Shown: piece after piece, positions 24,227 through 32,177 of the stretch
Numbering within the stretch: position 1 is the stretch's first letter
Layout: every line of letters starts with the position of its first letter
Assembly: GCA_035998445.1 (NCBI GenBank)
Contig: DASYHQ010000041.1
Coordinates: 1-64,000, forward strand
DNA from: Tepidisphaeraceae bacterium
GTDB taxonomy: Bacteria; Planctomycetota; Phycisphaerae; Tepidisphaerales; Tepidisphaeraceae
Length of the DNA: 64,000 nt
Direction of reading: 5' to 3'
Program-made: the position numbers and the translations under genes
Notes under the pieces: generated by a model
The model's input: the letters and a program-made list of their open reading frames with translations, nothing else
What the model was told of the DNA's origin: nothing
The model's database searches: none

Positions 24227-25246
24227 TGTGGGCACGCTCACGTAGATCGCGGTCGACACCGCGTTGAACATCGCGTGCATGAGGATGCAGACCCACAGGT
24301 TGCCCGTGCGCTCATACGCGTACCCGAACGCGACGGCCAGCAGGAAGATCGGCGGCGCCGTCCACGCCGCGTGGACGAGCGCGAACAGCAACGCCGTCGT
24401 CAAAATGGCCGCCCAACGCGGCCAGGCCCGCGCGACCGGGCCGGGCTGGGCATAGGGGATGGTTGTGAAGTTGGGATCAGCCTCACCAACCGGAAAGCCA
24501 CCACGCGGGGCAAGCGCGGGCGTGGGGGTAGCCTCGGGGACTTCACTCCGCCTGCTCAACCGATCGAAGAACGCCGCTAAGATCGTCTGCAGGTGGGCGC
24601 GGAACAGCAGTTCTTCAAACACTGGCGCGACGACGACTGCGCCGAGCAGCAATCCCCATCGCGCCCAGCCGCCGGTCGCGGTCTTCAGTTGCAGTAACAC
24701 ATCGTGCGCCTCGGGATGTTCATAGCCGACGAGTTGGTAGATGAGCGTCGCGAAACTGCCGATCGCGAAGACGAACGGCAGCACGATCGCGATGCCCGCA
24801 AAAGCTGGCCACGTGCTGTCGAGAAAATGCCGCAGGCCATAGCCCAATCGCGTCACCAGCCCACGGCCCAGCAGGAAGTTGCCGCCGACCAGAACAAGCG
24901 CGCCCACCACGCCCGGCAGCGTCATCAGCAGTGCCGTCTCGCCCGGCGACAGCAGGGACAACAGGTCGCCTTGCCGTTGTTCGGGCGTGAGCGTTCCAGC
25001 CTTGTAGCTGAAGATCGCCCACTGCAGGCCGAGCCATGCGACCAGGGCCACACCGAGCGTGATGAACATCCCACCCAGATCGCCGCGCGATTCCCAGCGT
25101 TCGGGTCCGACGACGCTGCGCCGGCGAAATACGCCACCCCAATGCGCCAGGGGCAGGCCGATCAGCAGCAGAACGATCGCGAACGCGGCCACGTCTTGCA
25201 CGGCGGGTGCTTCGGCGACGGAAACGACGATTGACATGCCTACCAT
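24224..25246 (-). CDS. CPBP-family intramembrane metalloprotease (CAAX-like)
   Basis: A 340-residue multi-pass protein. The Abi/CPBP motifs are VAPVFEELLFRAHLQ (EExxxR, near residue 215), a middle TTALLFALVHAAW with the second histidine, and a C-terminal CILMHAMFNAVSTA (HxxxN). Such proteases act in the membrane; some process prenylated or bacteriocin-related proteins, but most substrates are unknown. The start is MVGMS (25246) or the ATG three codons in. The stop codon lies in the PR5 terminus. Confidence 0.88.
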   Translation of the reverse strand: MVGMSIVVSVAEAPAVQDVAAFAIVLLLIGLPLAHWGGVFRRRSVVGPERWESRGDLGGMFITLGVALVAWLGLQWAIFSYKAGTLTPEQRQGDLLSLLSPGETALLMTLPGVVGALVLVGGNFLLGRGLVTRLGYGLRHFLDSTWPAFAGIAIVLPFVFAIGSFATLIYQLVGYEHPEAHDVLLQLKTATGGWARWGLLLGAVVVAPVFEELLFRAHLQTILAAFFDRLSRRSEVPEATPTPALAPRGGFPVGEADPNFTTIPYAQPGPVARAWPRWAAILTTALLFALVHAAWTAPPIFLLAVAFGYAYERTGNLWVCILMHAMFNAVSTAIYVSVPT

Positions 25247-25299
25247 CCGTTATACATTGACCCGCTCGCGCCCCGGTTGGGGGGCGGCCGATTGTAGCG

Positions 25300-26127
25300 A
25301 TGTCCGACGCCAAGCCCACCATCCTCGACGAGATCATCGCCACCAAGCGACAGGAGGTCGCCGAGCGCAAGGTGCGCGTGCCCGTCGAATCGCTCAAGGA
25401 GACCATCCAAACCCTCGGCCGCCCGCGCAACTTCTTCCACGCCATCACGAAGACGCCCGTCGGCAAGCCCGTGAACCTGATCGCCGAAGTGAAGAAGGCC
25501 AGCCCCAGCGCCGGCGTGATCCGTGAGAACTTCGACCCCGTCGATATCGCCAAGCAGTACCGCGACGCCGGCGCCGATGCGCTGTCGGTCTTAACCGACG
25601 AGAAGTACTTCCAGGGCCACCTCGATTACATTCACGCGATCCGCGACGCGGTGAAGCTGCCGGTGCTGCGGAAGGATTTCATCGTCGACCCTTACCAGGT
25701 CTACGAGAGCCGCGCCGCCGGCGCCGACGCGATTTTGCTGATCGCCGAGTGCCTGAGCGCCAGCGAACTGGTCGATTTGCAGATCCTGGCGACCGAGTTG
25801 CACCTGACCGTGCTGATCGAGGTGCACGACGTCGACAACCTGATGCGCGTGCTCGACCGCGTGATCGGCTTCCCCCACAAGAGCTACAGCCTGCTGGGCA
25901 TCAACAACCGCGACCTCCGCACCTTCAAGACCGACCTCGGCACGACGCTGCGCATGACCGATTTGATCGAGGACCGCAGCGTCCTGGTCAGCGAGAGCGG
26001 CATCTACGCCTACGCCGACGTGAAGAAGCTCGCCGAGGCGGGTGTGCGCGGCATCCTGGTGGGTGAGAGCCTGATGCGCTCGGCCGACATCGGCGCAAAG
26101 GTCCGCGAACTGTTCGGGCAGGCGTAG
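25300..26127 (+). CDS. trpC: Indole-3-glycerol-phosphate synthase
   Basis: A 275-residue TIM-barrel enzyme of tryptophan synthesis, which closes the ring of CdRP to indole-3-glycerol phosphate. Start ILDEIIATKRQEVAERK; EVKKASPSAGVI carries the first catalytic lysine region; LRKDFIVDPYQVYESRAAGAD the second; then LIEVHD, GINNRDLRTF and LVSESGI, and the phosphate-binding VRGILVGESLM. It is a stand-alone gene with no other trp genes nearby. It is divergent from the CPBP protease with about 50 bases between, so both promoters must be close. Confidence 0.96.
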   Translation: MSDAKPTILDEIIATKRQEVAERKVRVPVESLKETIQTLGRPRNFFHAITKTPVGKPVNLIAEVKKASPSAGVIRENFDPVDIAKQYRDAGADALSVLTDEKYFQGHLDYIHAIRDAVKLPVLRKDFIVDPYQVYESRAAGADAILLIAECLSASELVDLQILATELHLTVLIEVHDVDNLMRVLDRVIGFPHKSYSLLGINNRDLRTFKTDLGTTLRMTDLIEDRSVLVSESGIYAYADVKKLAEAGVRGILVGESLMRSADIGAKVRELFGQA

Positions 26128-26167
26128 ACACTTCGCAACGTCTATCAGTTTGATCGCTCTTGGCGTT

Positions 26168-26308
26168 CCGTGGCATGGGCGCCAGAGCCCATGCGTGCAA
26201 TAGGGCCAGGCGATCAGATAAGTTTCAGCAGCTTTGGCCGGCGCGTACCGAGCTAATCAGATTCCTCGTTCCAATCCATACGCATGGGCTCTGGCGCCCA
26301 TGCCACGG
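26168..26308. repeat. PR3 element, variant core
   Basis: CGTGGCATGGGCGCCAGAGC and GGGCTCTGGCGCCCATGCCA form the arms. The core differs from other PR3 copies (GCCAGAGC instead of GTCTCGCC) with the change present in both arms, so pairing is kept. Confidence 0.85.
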
Positions 26309-26423
26309 TCCAACGCCGGCGCTGCCACGAATTTCGTGCCATCTGAGCGAAGACGAGAACGACGGTTTGGAGCACAGCGCGAAGCGTACGTTCGCGCTGT
26401 AGTCTGCTTCTCTTAAGCGAAGA

Positions 26424-26458
26424 ACGCCGGACGGGTCGCTCAAGCGAACCGTCCGGCG
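26424..26458. terminator. Hairpin between convergent genes
   Basis: ACGCCGGACGG and CCGTCCGGCGT form an 11-base stem, extended by GTCGCT/AGCGA. It lies between trpC and the convergent PEP-CTERM gene. There is no strong T-run, so the terminator role is tentative. Confidence 0.5.
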
Positions 26459-26491
26459 TGTCTATCCTTCCTTACGTTTTGCTGGCGCAAA

Positions 26492-27349
26492 CTACCCTTG
26501 CGTCCCCCCAACGCGCCGGCGTCGCTTGAGCGCGGCAAGGCCGCACGCGCCCAGCAGGCCGAGCGCCCCCGGTTCCGGCACCGCGGCGACCTGGAAGTCC
26601 ATGAAGAATCGGCCGGAGTCGCCGAACGTACCCGATCCGTCGGTCAATCGGAACTCGGCCGAGTAGGTGCTGCCGGGCGCAGCCGAATCGTCGACCCAGA
26701 ACGTGGGCAGCACTTGGAAGAACTCGTCTCCGTCGCCAAGGTGGACGTCGCTGCCGGCCGTCAGGGCGTTCATGTTGCCGCCGATCGCGATGCTCAGACC
26801 GGGCGTCGCGGAGATGAGCTCCAGGTGAATGTCGGCCCCGTCCAGCGAATCGTTCCAGCGACCGCTGGAACTGTTGAAGAGCACATTGCCCTCAACGCCC
26901 TCATTCACGAGCGAGTGAGCGTTGCGGAACTCGAGGTTGCCGTACTCCACGTCCTGCAGCTGGGCGCTGGGCAGCCCGCTGCGGAACGTGCCGCCCCAGG
27001 TCGATCCCGTGCCGGACTGAAGCGAGATCGGGGGCATGTTCTGGTACGTCTCGGGCAGGCGATTGTTGGTGCTCGTGTCGTTCAGGGTCGGCGAGCCGGC
27101 GGGGCCGGTGTAGTTGTAGGTGCCGATCGAGTGATAGTGATTGCCGTGCGCCAGCAGCAACGTGAGGCGGTTGTGGTTGGGGTTGTCCGGGTAGGCGACG
27201 GCCGGCACCGTGCCGGCCTCGTTGAACGGCGCGCTGCGCCCGTCCAAGCCGATGTAGTACGTGGCGATGTCGGCCTGAACGTCGGCCGGACCGATTAAAC
27301 CGACCAACGCGAGCGCCACGGCACCGGCGGTGTTTGCAATGCGATTCAC
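26492..27349 (-). CDS. PEP-CTERM protein (VPEP type)
   Basis: A 285-residue exported protein with a signal peptide (NTAGAVALALVGLIGPADVQA), a choice-of-anchor-like beta-rich body, and a C-terminal sorting signal VPEPGALGLLGACGLAALKR ending in basic residues. Such tails are recognised by exosortase-type systems. The function of the body is unknown; YYIGLDGRSAPFN and an HLGDGDEFFQVLP segment recur in planctomycete surface proteins. The GTG at 27349 is chosen because AGAGGAG precedes it at ideal spacing. Confidence 0.85.
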   Translation of the reverse strand: MNRIANTAGAVALALVGLIGPADVQADIATYYIGLDGRSAPFNEAGTVPAVAYPDNPNHNRLTLLLAHGNHYHSIGTYNYTGPAGSPTLNDTSTNNRLPETYQNMPPISLQSGTGSTWGGTFRSGLPSAQLQDVEYGNLEFRNAHSLVNEGVEGNVLFNSSSGRWNDSLDGADIHLELISATPGLSIAIGGNMNALTAGSDVHLGDGDEFFQVLPTFWVDDSAAPGSTYSAEFRLTDGSGTFGDSGRFFMDFQVAAVPEPGALGLLGACGLAALKRRRRVGGTQG

Positions 27350-27392
27350 GAGAACTCCTCTGCCGCTTATCATGCGGCTGCAGTTGTGACCC

Positions 27393-27426
27393 GCGGCCCA
27401 TCGGTGTTAGCGCACCGGTGGGCCGC
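27393..27426. other. Leader hairpin before a PEP-CTERM gene
   Basis: GCGGCCCATCGGTG and CACCGGTGGGCCGC form a near-perfect 14-base stem with a six-base loop, about 45 bases upstream of the GTG at 27349 in its leader. CATATGCAGCTGCATATG (27462-27479) is another perfect palindrome further upstream and could be a regulator site (inference). Confidence 0.55.
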
Positions 27427-27492
27427 ACTGTTGAACATTCGATGCGAGACAAGCTAATTACATATGCAGCTGCATATGCAATTAGCGGAGCG

Positions 27493-27529
27493 ATGAAAAA
27501 GCCCGTCAGCTGCGAGATGACGGGCCTCC
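27493..27529 (-). terminator. Rho-independent terminator
   Basis: On the minus strand GGCCCGTCA, a short loop and TGACGGGC are followed by TTTTTC. It lies just downstream of the stop of the gene at 27547-28230. Confidence 0.85.
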
Positions 27530-27546
27530 CACCGCTTAGAGAACCT

Positions 27547-28230
27547 TTACACCGACGCGCGGCGCCGGCGCAACGCCATCAGGCCACCGAGCGCCAGCAG
27601 CCCGGCGGTCGCGGGCTCGGGGACCGCGGCGATCGTCGCGTCGACCGCGGCTTCGTGGTTGAACTCCGAGTCGCCGTAGTTCAGGACGATCCAGAACGGC
27701 AGCGAGTCGTCGACGCCGCTTTGCGTGGTCGAGAGGCCCAGTTCGATGCGGTACACCCCTATGTCAGGCGTGGCCGAGCCCGGCGCTTCCAGGCTGAACG
27801 TGAAGTGTTCGTGCCAGCTGCCGGCGCCGTTGGTGTTCACGGTCAGCGTGTTGCCACCGCCGGCCGTGTTGATGGCGTCGGGCAGCACGGACACGTTACC
27901 GTTGTAGATCTGCAAGCCCTCAGCGACCGAGCCGAGCGAACCGGGGCTAACGAAGGTGGAGGTCGCCGAGTCCCAGGCATCCAGGCCGCTCAGCAGGGTG
28001 AGCGTCACCGGGGTGTTGGGGGCGAACGTGCCATCTTCGGAGTCGAAGCCGGGGCTGCTGGTCGATGCCGTTACGGTGCTGAGCTCGCCCTCGAAGACGC
28101 GGGCGCCGTGCGTGACGATGGCGTTGTCCTCGATTTCCAGTTCAATGTCGCCGCCATGAACGTGTTGGGCATAAGCCGCTGAGCTTGAAAGGCCCATTGC
28201 GATGATGGAAGAAGCGATGAAGCGTTGCAT
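27547..28230 (-). CDS. PEP-CTERM protein (VPEP type)
   Basis: A 227-residue exported protein with a signal peptide (RFIASSIIAMGLSSSAAYAQ), a beta-rich body with HVHGGDIELEIEDN at the mature N-terminus and WHEHFTFSLEAPGSA near residue 140, and a C-terminal VPEPATAGLLALGGLMALRR tail. It resembles small planctomycete all3515-like or similar PEP-CTERM proteins, but I cannot assign a function. It lies downstream of the prepilin-like gene on the same strand and has its own terminator. Confidence 0.85.
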   Translation of the reverse strand: MQRFIASSIIAMGLSSSAAYAQHVHGGDIELEIEDNAIVTHGARVFEGELSTVTASTSSPGFDSEDGTFAPNTPVTLTLLSGLDAWDSATSTFVSPGSLGSVAEGLQIYNGNVSVLPDAINTAGGGNTLTVNTNGAGSWHEHFTFSLEAPGSATPDIGVYRIELGLSTTQSGVDDSLPFWIVLNYGDSEFNHEAAVDATIAAVPEPATAGLLALGGLMALRRRRASV

Positions 28231-28262
28231 GTACTCTCTCCTGTTGTCGTGAACTACCTGCT

Positions 28263-28310
28263 CGCCACGTCGGCCCCGCGACCTTCGCAGGGGCCATTAC
28301 AGGCGTGGCG
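28263..28310. other. Hairpin in PEP-CTERM gene leader
   Basis: CGCCACG with CGTGGCG, and inside it GGCCCC with GGGGCC, form a two-tier stem between the prepilin-like gene and the PEP-CTERM gene. It may be a terminator without a T-run or a leader structure. Confidence 0.5.
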
Positions 28311-28333
28311 ATTTAAATGACGCCCCGTGCCGC

Positions 28334-29104
28334 TCATCGCGCCACGTTCGGGTCAAACTTGTTCTGTGCCCGCGATACGAAAACGTCGCGGAATCGCATT
28401 CGCTCGGCGTGTCCGTCGAGGAACGCGTAGTTGGCCGCTGCGTCCCAGGTGGCGCGCTTGCCGCCGTGCATGTGGGTGGCCATCTGGTCGGCGGCGTTGT
28501 GGAGCGTGACGAGCGGGTTGCCGGGCGGCACCCACCAGTCTTCCACGTGCGGGTGATCGCTGCCGGCGTACTCGCCGACGATCGGCATCTCGATGAAGTG
28601 CACGACCGCCGACGACTGCCGCACCTGGGTGATTCTGCGGTAGGGCCCAGCCGGGTAGTTCACGCCGGTCGGGCAGAGTTCGACATCTAAGAAGTTGTTG
28701 ATGCCGTAGCTGGTCCGCCGCCAGCGCGGGTCGGCGAGCGTGGACGGCGGGACGGGCGTGGCACCTTCCCAGTGCGGGCTGTCGTCGCTCGGGCAACGCA
28801 GCAGCAGCGGGGCGGCGTAGTACTTCTGCAGCGTGTAGAACCAGGCGCCCTGCTCATCGTGCACGGTCGAACCATGCCCGAAGCCGGCCTGGATGATCGC
28901 GCCCTTGTTGTCGTTCACGTAGATGGCGTGGGCCATCGCCATGTTGCGCATGTTGGCCAAGCACTTGGTGGCGCTGGCCTGCTGGCGCGCCTTGCCAAGC
29001 GCGGGCATCAACAGGCCTAGCAGCAGCGCGATGATGCCGATGACCACAAGCAACTCGACAAGGGTGAAGGCGCGCTGCCCTCTACTTGCACTCGTGATGT
29101 ACAT
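28334..29104 (-). CDS. Prepilin-like protein (type II secretion pseudopilin fold)
   Basis: A protein of about 256 residues. The class III signal is RGQRAFTLVELLVVIGIIAL with the peptidase site before Phe and the conserved Glu at +5. Then comes a helix MPALGKARQQASATKCLANMRN and a C-terminal domain with SYGINNFL and NYAFLDGHAERM, typical of the abundant planctomycete DUF1559-like/prepilin family. These proteins are exported by type II/IV machinery; their role is largely unknown. The ATG at 29104 is chosen; an alternative ATG is five codons upstream. Confidence 0.85.
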   Translation of the reverse strand: MYITSASRGQRAFTLVELLVVIGIIALLLGLLMPALGKARQQASATKCLANMRNMAMAHAIYVNDNKGAIIQAGFGHGSTVHDEQGAWFYTLQKYYAAPLLLRCPSDDSPHWEGATPVPPSTLADPRWRRTSYGINNFLDVELCPTGVNYPAGPYRRITQVRQSSAVVHFIEMPIVGEYAGSDHPHVEDWWVPPGNPLVTLHNAADQMATHMHGGKRATWDAAANYAFLDGHAERMRFRDVFVSRAQNKFDPNVAR

Positions 29105-29119
29105 GCAACATGATGGCAT

Positions 29120-29526
29120 GTGTGCGAGTGTAGCAAGTCATCCTTGGGCGTCAAGTTCATTTGCAACAGAGTTGCGTTTAGGGCTGCTTCGCAGTTCAGT
29201 AACGTGTGGAGCAGATGTTCTCTGGTGTGGATGAGAGATCGCGATACACCCGTCCCACGCCGCGGCGTAACGCGCGAATCTTAAGGGCGACAGCATGCGA
29301 AACGCGCGGAATCCGCAGCTTGCGCCACGGCGTCGAAGCACCATTCAATAGAGATTCCAACGCTCTGGTTTGACTAAATTGCATGTAAGGTATTTGTTAG
29401 GGTTTTTTCTTGCCTCGCGCAGCGGATTCAGCTATTCTAGTGCAGGTGAGAGGATTTGGAGCCGTGGCACCGGTTTCTGATCCTTATCCGATGTTTGTTG
29501 AATGGTGAACAACAGAAGGAGCGGTC
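29120..29526. other. Divergent intergenic region, no recognised gene
   Basis: This 400-base spacer is AT-richer than its surroundings and lies between the prepilin-like gene (minus) and the HTH gene (plus). Short frames here lack family features. GCTATTCT near 29430 could be a -10 element for the HTH gene, but no matching -35 is clear. AGAAGGAG precedes the ATG at 29527. Confidence 0.4.
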
Positions 29527-29979
29527 ATGCCGATTCACGAGAGCCGCGTGATGGAGCGGGTGGACGGGGTGACGCCGCGGGCGTTGGACGGGGAGCCGAC
29601 GGTCATCCTCAAGCGGGCGCGGTTGCTCGAGCGCGACGATCGCCTGCTGGTCGAGCTGGCGCTGCAGGGGCGGTTGTCCCGGCGGAAACTAGGGGAGGTC
29701 TTCCACGTTCCGGCCGGTACGGTCACCCGGCGGCTACAGCGCATCGCGGCGCGGTTGTACGACCCGTTGGTCGTCGATTTGCTCGACGACACCTGCCCGA
29801 TCGCGCCCGAATATCGGCAGATCGGGGTCGAGCACTTCCTGCAACGGCTGAGCATTGCCACGATCGCGGGCAAGCACTGCATGCGCCTTGCCGACGTTCG
29901 GGCCGCGATCCACTTCATCCGCGGTTGGCACCGCGGCATTCGCGCCCAGCGCGAGTGGACCCGCGTCGGTCGGCGGTAA
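29527..29979 (+). CDS. Helix-turn-helix protein, sigma-70 region-4-like
   Basis: A 150-residue basic protein. Residues 38-68 (LLVELALQGRLSRRKLGEVF then HVPAGTVTRRLQRIAARL) look like a sigma-factor region 4 or phage-type HTH. The C-terminal 60 residues (FLQRLSIATIAGKHCMRLAD to WHRGIRAQREW) are helical. No catalytic residues are seen. It starts a same-strand cluster with ABC ATPase, GNAT, small-terminase-like and terminase genes and may regulate it (inference). AAGGAG precedes the ATG. Confidence 0.65.
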   Translation: MPIHESRVMERVDGVTPRALDGEPTVILKRARLLERDDRLLVELALQGRLSRRKLGEVFHVPAGTVTRRLQRIAARLYDPLVVDLLDDTCPIAPEYRQIGVEHFLQRLSIATIAGKHCMRLADVRAAIHFIRGWHRGIRAQREWTRVGRR

Positions 29980-30147
29980 CCGTCCGGCCGGCGTCATCGC
30001 CGTCGGCGAGCATTCCTACTGCCGTGGGACGATGGGGGGAAAGCTGGCCAAGGCCTGCGTCCTTCGACCCCGCTTGCGGGTCGGTGTGAGCGTTCCCTCC
30101 GCTCGCACCTTCGCAACGAACTTCCTTCGAATATCAGGAGTCTGACC

Positions 30148-30816
30148 ATGTCTTCTCAAGCGAATGACGCCGGCGTCGCATTGCCGTCGATCGGCCAACT
30201 CCGCCCGGCGCCGCCGAGCGCGATGGCGCAACAGGTGGCGCGTTGGTTCGACTTAGACACGACCGCGGATGTCGCGGCGTCCAGGGCGCGCGACGTGGAG
30301 GTGCCGTTGCCCAAGGTGGGCGAGTTGATGCTGGTCACCGGTCCCAGTGGCGCGGGAAAAACTTCGCTCCTGCGTCGACTGCGCGCGCGTCACGCCGCGG
30401 CGCAAGCCTTCGTCGATCTGGCAGACATCGCGTGGCGCGACGGCCTGGTCATCGACCAGTTCGGCGACGACATCGAGGCGGCGCTGATGCTGCTGGCGCG
30501 CTTCGGCCTTGGTGAGGCCCACACTTACCTGCAGCCGCCGAACACGCTCAGTGATGGCCAGCGATGGCGCCTGCGCCTGGCGCGGGCGGTGCACGATGCG
30601 CCGCCGAAGTCCATCCTGATCGCCGACGAATTCGCGGCGATCCTGGATCGCGTGACGGCGCACGTCGTCGCGCGGGCGTTGCGCCGGGCGATCGATGCGT
30701 CGCCTCGTCTTGGCGCGATCGTCGCGACGAGCCATGACGACCTGGGTGGTGCGCTCGTGCCCGACCTGGTCGTGCGGTGCGACTTCAACTCGATCACGTG
30801 GACGCGCCGGACGTGA
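30148..30816 (+). CDS. Soluble ABC-type ATPase of a phage-like module
   Basis: A 222-residue protein with no membrane segment: Walker A TGPSGAGKTSLL (near 66-77), a signature-like NTLSDGQRWRLRLARAV, Walker B SILIADEFAAI, and an H-loop VATSHDDL. No permease is nearby. The next gene encodes a GNAT protein; ABC ATPases next to or fused with GNATs are known but poorly understood in phages and archaea (from memory). Its role in the terminase module is unknown. AGGAG precedes the ATG at 30148. Confidence 0.8.
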   Translation: MSSQANDAGVALPSIGQLRPAPPSAMAQQVARWFDLDTTADVAASRARDVEVPLPKVGELMLVTGPSGAGKTSLLRRLRARHAAAQAFVDLADIAWRDGLVIDQFGDDIEAALMLLARFGLGEAHTYLQPPNTLSDGQRWRLRLARAVHDAPPKSILIADEFAAILDRVTAHVVARALRRAIDASPRLGAIVATSHDDLGGALVPDLVVRCDFNSITWTRRT

Positions 30817-30833
30817 CGCACTTGCGCGCCACA

Positions 30834-30888
30834 TAGCCCCGGGCTTGCCCGGGGGCATCTACGAAGAACCCGGGCAAGCCCGGGGCTA
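30834..30888. repeat. PR5 palindrome, intact copy
   Basis: TAGCCCCGGGCTTGCCCGGG, a 15-base loop and CCCGGGCAAGCCCGGGGCTA. It lies between the ABC ATPase and GNAT genes. Confidence 0.92.
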
Positions 30889-30944
30889 TGGGGTCGCGCT
30901 CACGCACACCTCCGTTCACGAATCCAAAACCATTGGAGGTACCC

Positions 30945-31571
30945 ATGATTCCGATCATGCCGACTTTCCTGCCCGGGCGGTTCCGCATCGTGGCGGGCAC
31001 GCGTGCGGACTACCTGGCGCTTCGGTGTTTTCACTACCGTCAGCATGACCCGCGGACCTGGGCCGCCATCTGGGCCATTCGTTACGCCGCCCGCGATGCG
31101 CCGATCGCCGACGAGCGCGCGATCGCGGTGGGGGTGCTGTCCTGGCCCACCGCGGTCAATGGCGGGCGCGATCGCGCGTTCCGCCTGACCGGCCTGCGCT
31201 ACGGGCAGAAGATCGCGTTCGCCAACGCGAACGTGCGGACGATCAGCCGGGTGATCGTGCACCCGCAGTTCCGCTCGCTGGGGCTGGCATCGGCGCTCGT
31301 GCGGTGGCTGTGCACGCACTGCCCCACGCGCTACGTCGAGGCGTCGGCGCAGATGGGCCGGGCGCACCCGTTGTTTGTCGCCGGTGGAATGACGCGCATC
31401 ACCGGCACGCCGGCCGACAAGCCGGTGTACTACCTGTTCGACCGTGAACGACCTTCGGAGGGACCGAACCATGCACAAGCGAAACCTGAAGATGGAGCAG
31501 TTGATCGCCGAGATGAACCACTCGACGAAGCCGATCGCCGAACTGCTGGCGGAGATGGAAATGCCGCCTGA
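30945..31571 (+). CDS. GNAT-family N-acetyltransferase of the terminase module
   Basis: A 208-residue protein. The acetyl-CoA loop is SRVIVHPQFRSLGLASALVR near residue 105, followed by CPTRYVEASAQMGRAHPLF and AGGMTR, as in GNATs that pair with ABC ATPases. The N-terminus RFRIVAGTRADYLALRCFHY is the usual lead-in. GGAGG lies six bases before the ATG at 30945. The last 34 residues (from about 31470) overlap the next gene and are low-complexity, so they may be a by-product of that overlap. Confidence 0.78.
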   Translation: MIPIMPTFLPGRFRIVAGTRADYLALRCFHYRQHDPRTWAAIWAIRYAARDAPIADERAIAVGVLSWPTAVNGGRDRAFRLTGLRYGQKIAFANANVRTISRVIVHPQFRSLGLASALVRWLCTHCPTRYVEASAQMGRAHPLFVAGGMTRITGTPADKPVYYLFDRERPSEGPNHAQAKPEDGAVDRRDEPLDEADRRTAGGDGNAA

Positions 31572-31902
31572 GCAGTTCCAGGCGTGGCTGGCGTCGCCGG
31601 TCGGCCGCAAGGCGATGCGGCGGCTGCGGCGCACGCTGGCGACGTTCCGCGAGATCGACCTGGCCCGCGGTGGCGCGGGTGGCGCCCAGCGCCTGCTGGC
31701 CGCGGTGGGTGGTAAGAAAACCATGTCCGCCCAGGCCCGCGCCGTCGCCGTCGCGCTGGTCAACCTCGCCCGCACCCGCCGGCAGTCGGCTAAACCCGTC
31801 GCGGGTGGCGCGAGCACGGCGGCCGGCATATCGGTCGATGCGGGATTGCTCGATGAGCTGCGCGACGCGCAGGCGTCCGGTGATGCAGACCCCGTCGACT
31901 AG
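31471..31902 (+). CDS. Small-terminase-like helical protein
   Basis: A 143-residue helical protein: KRNLKMEQLIAEMNHSTKPI then ELLAEMEMPPEQFQAWLASP suggests an N-terminal HTH as in terminase small subunits or other recruiters, and the C-terminal half is Ala/Arg-rich. The identity rests mainly on its position before terL and on the HTH-like start. The ATG at 31471 is chosen for its GGAGGG site; the gene overlaps the GNAT gene by 101 bases. Confidence 0.5.
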   Translation: MHKRNLKMEQLIAEMNHSTKPIAELLAEMEMPPEQFQAWLASPVGRKAMRRLRRTLATFREIDLARGGAGGAQRLLAAVGGKKTMSAQARAVAVALVNLARTRRQSAKPVAGGASTAAGISVDAGLLDELRDAQASGDADPVD

Positions 31903-31912
31903 CCAGACGGCT

Positions 31913-32125
31913 GTTCCCTCTCCCTCCGGGAGAGGGCAGGGGTGAGGGCCCGACACTGCAGACAGGCCAGCCTGGGCTAGACGCATCATCCATCGCTTGC
32001 GGCTTCGCAGACCGACACGCTCTGGTCTGCGAAACCGCAAGAGATGGATTGAGTTGGTCCGCAAGTGCGTCGCTCCCCGCATGACGTGCCCTCACCCTAA
32101 CCCTCTCCCGGAGGGAGAGGGGACC
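31913..32125. repeat. PR2-like palindrome with a different nested core
   Basis: The outer arms GTTCCCTCTCCCTCCGGGAG with GGGGTGAGGGCCCG pair with GCCCTCACCCTAACCCTCTC. Inside, CTTGCGGCTTCGCAGACC pairs with GGTCTGCGAAACCGCAAG, a separate palindrome. It separates the small-terminase-like gene from terL. Confidence 0.8.
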
Positions 32126-32177
32126 AGACTGCGTCCCGCGCTTACTTCGCTTCAACACCCATTCCAACGAGGCCCCC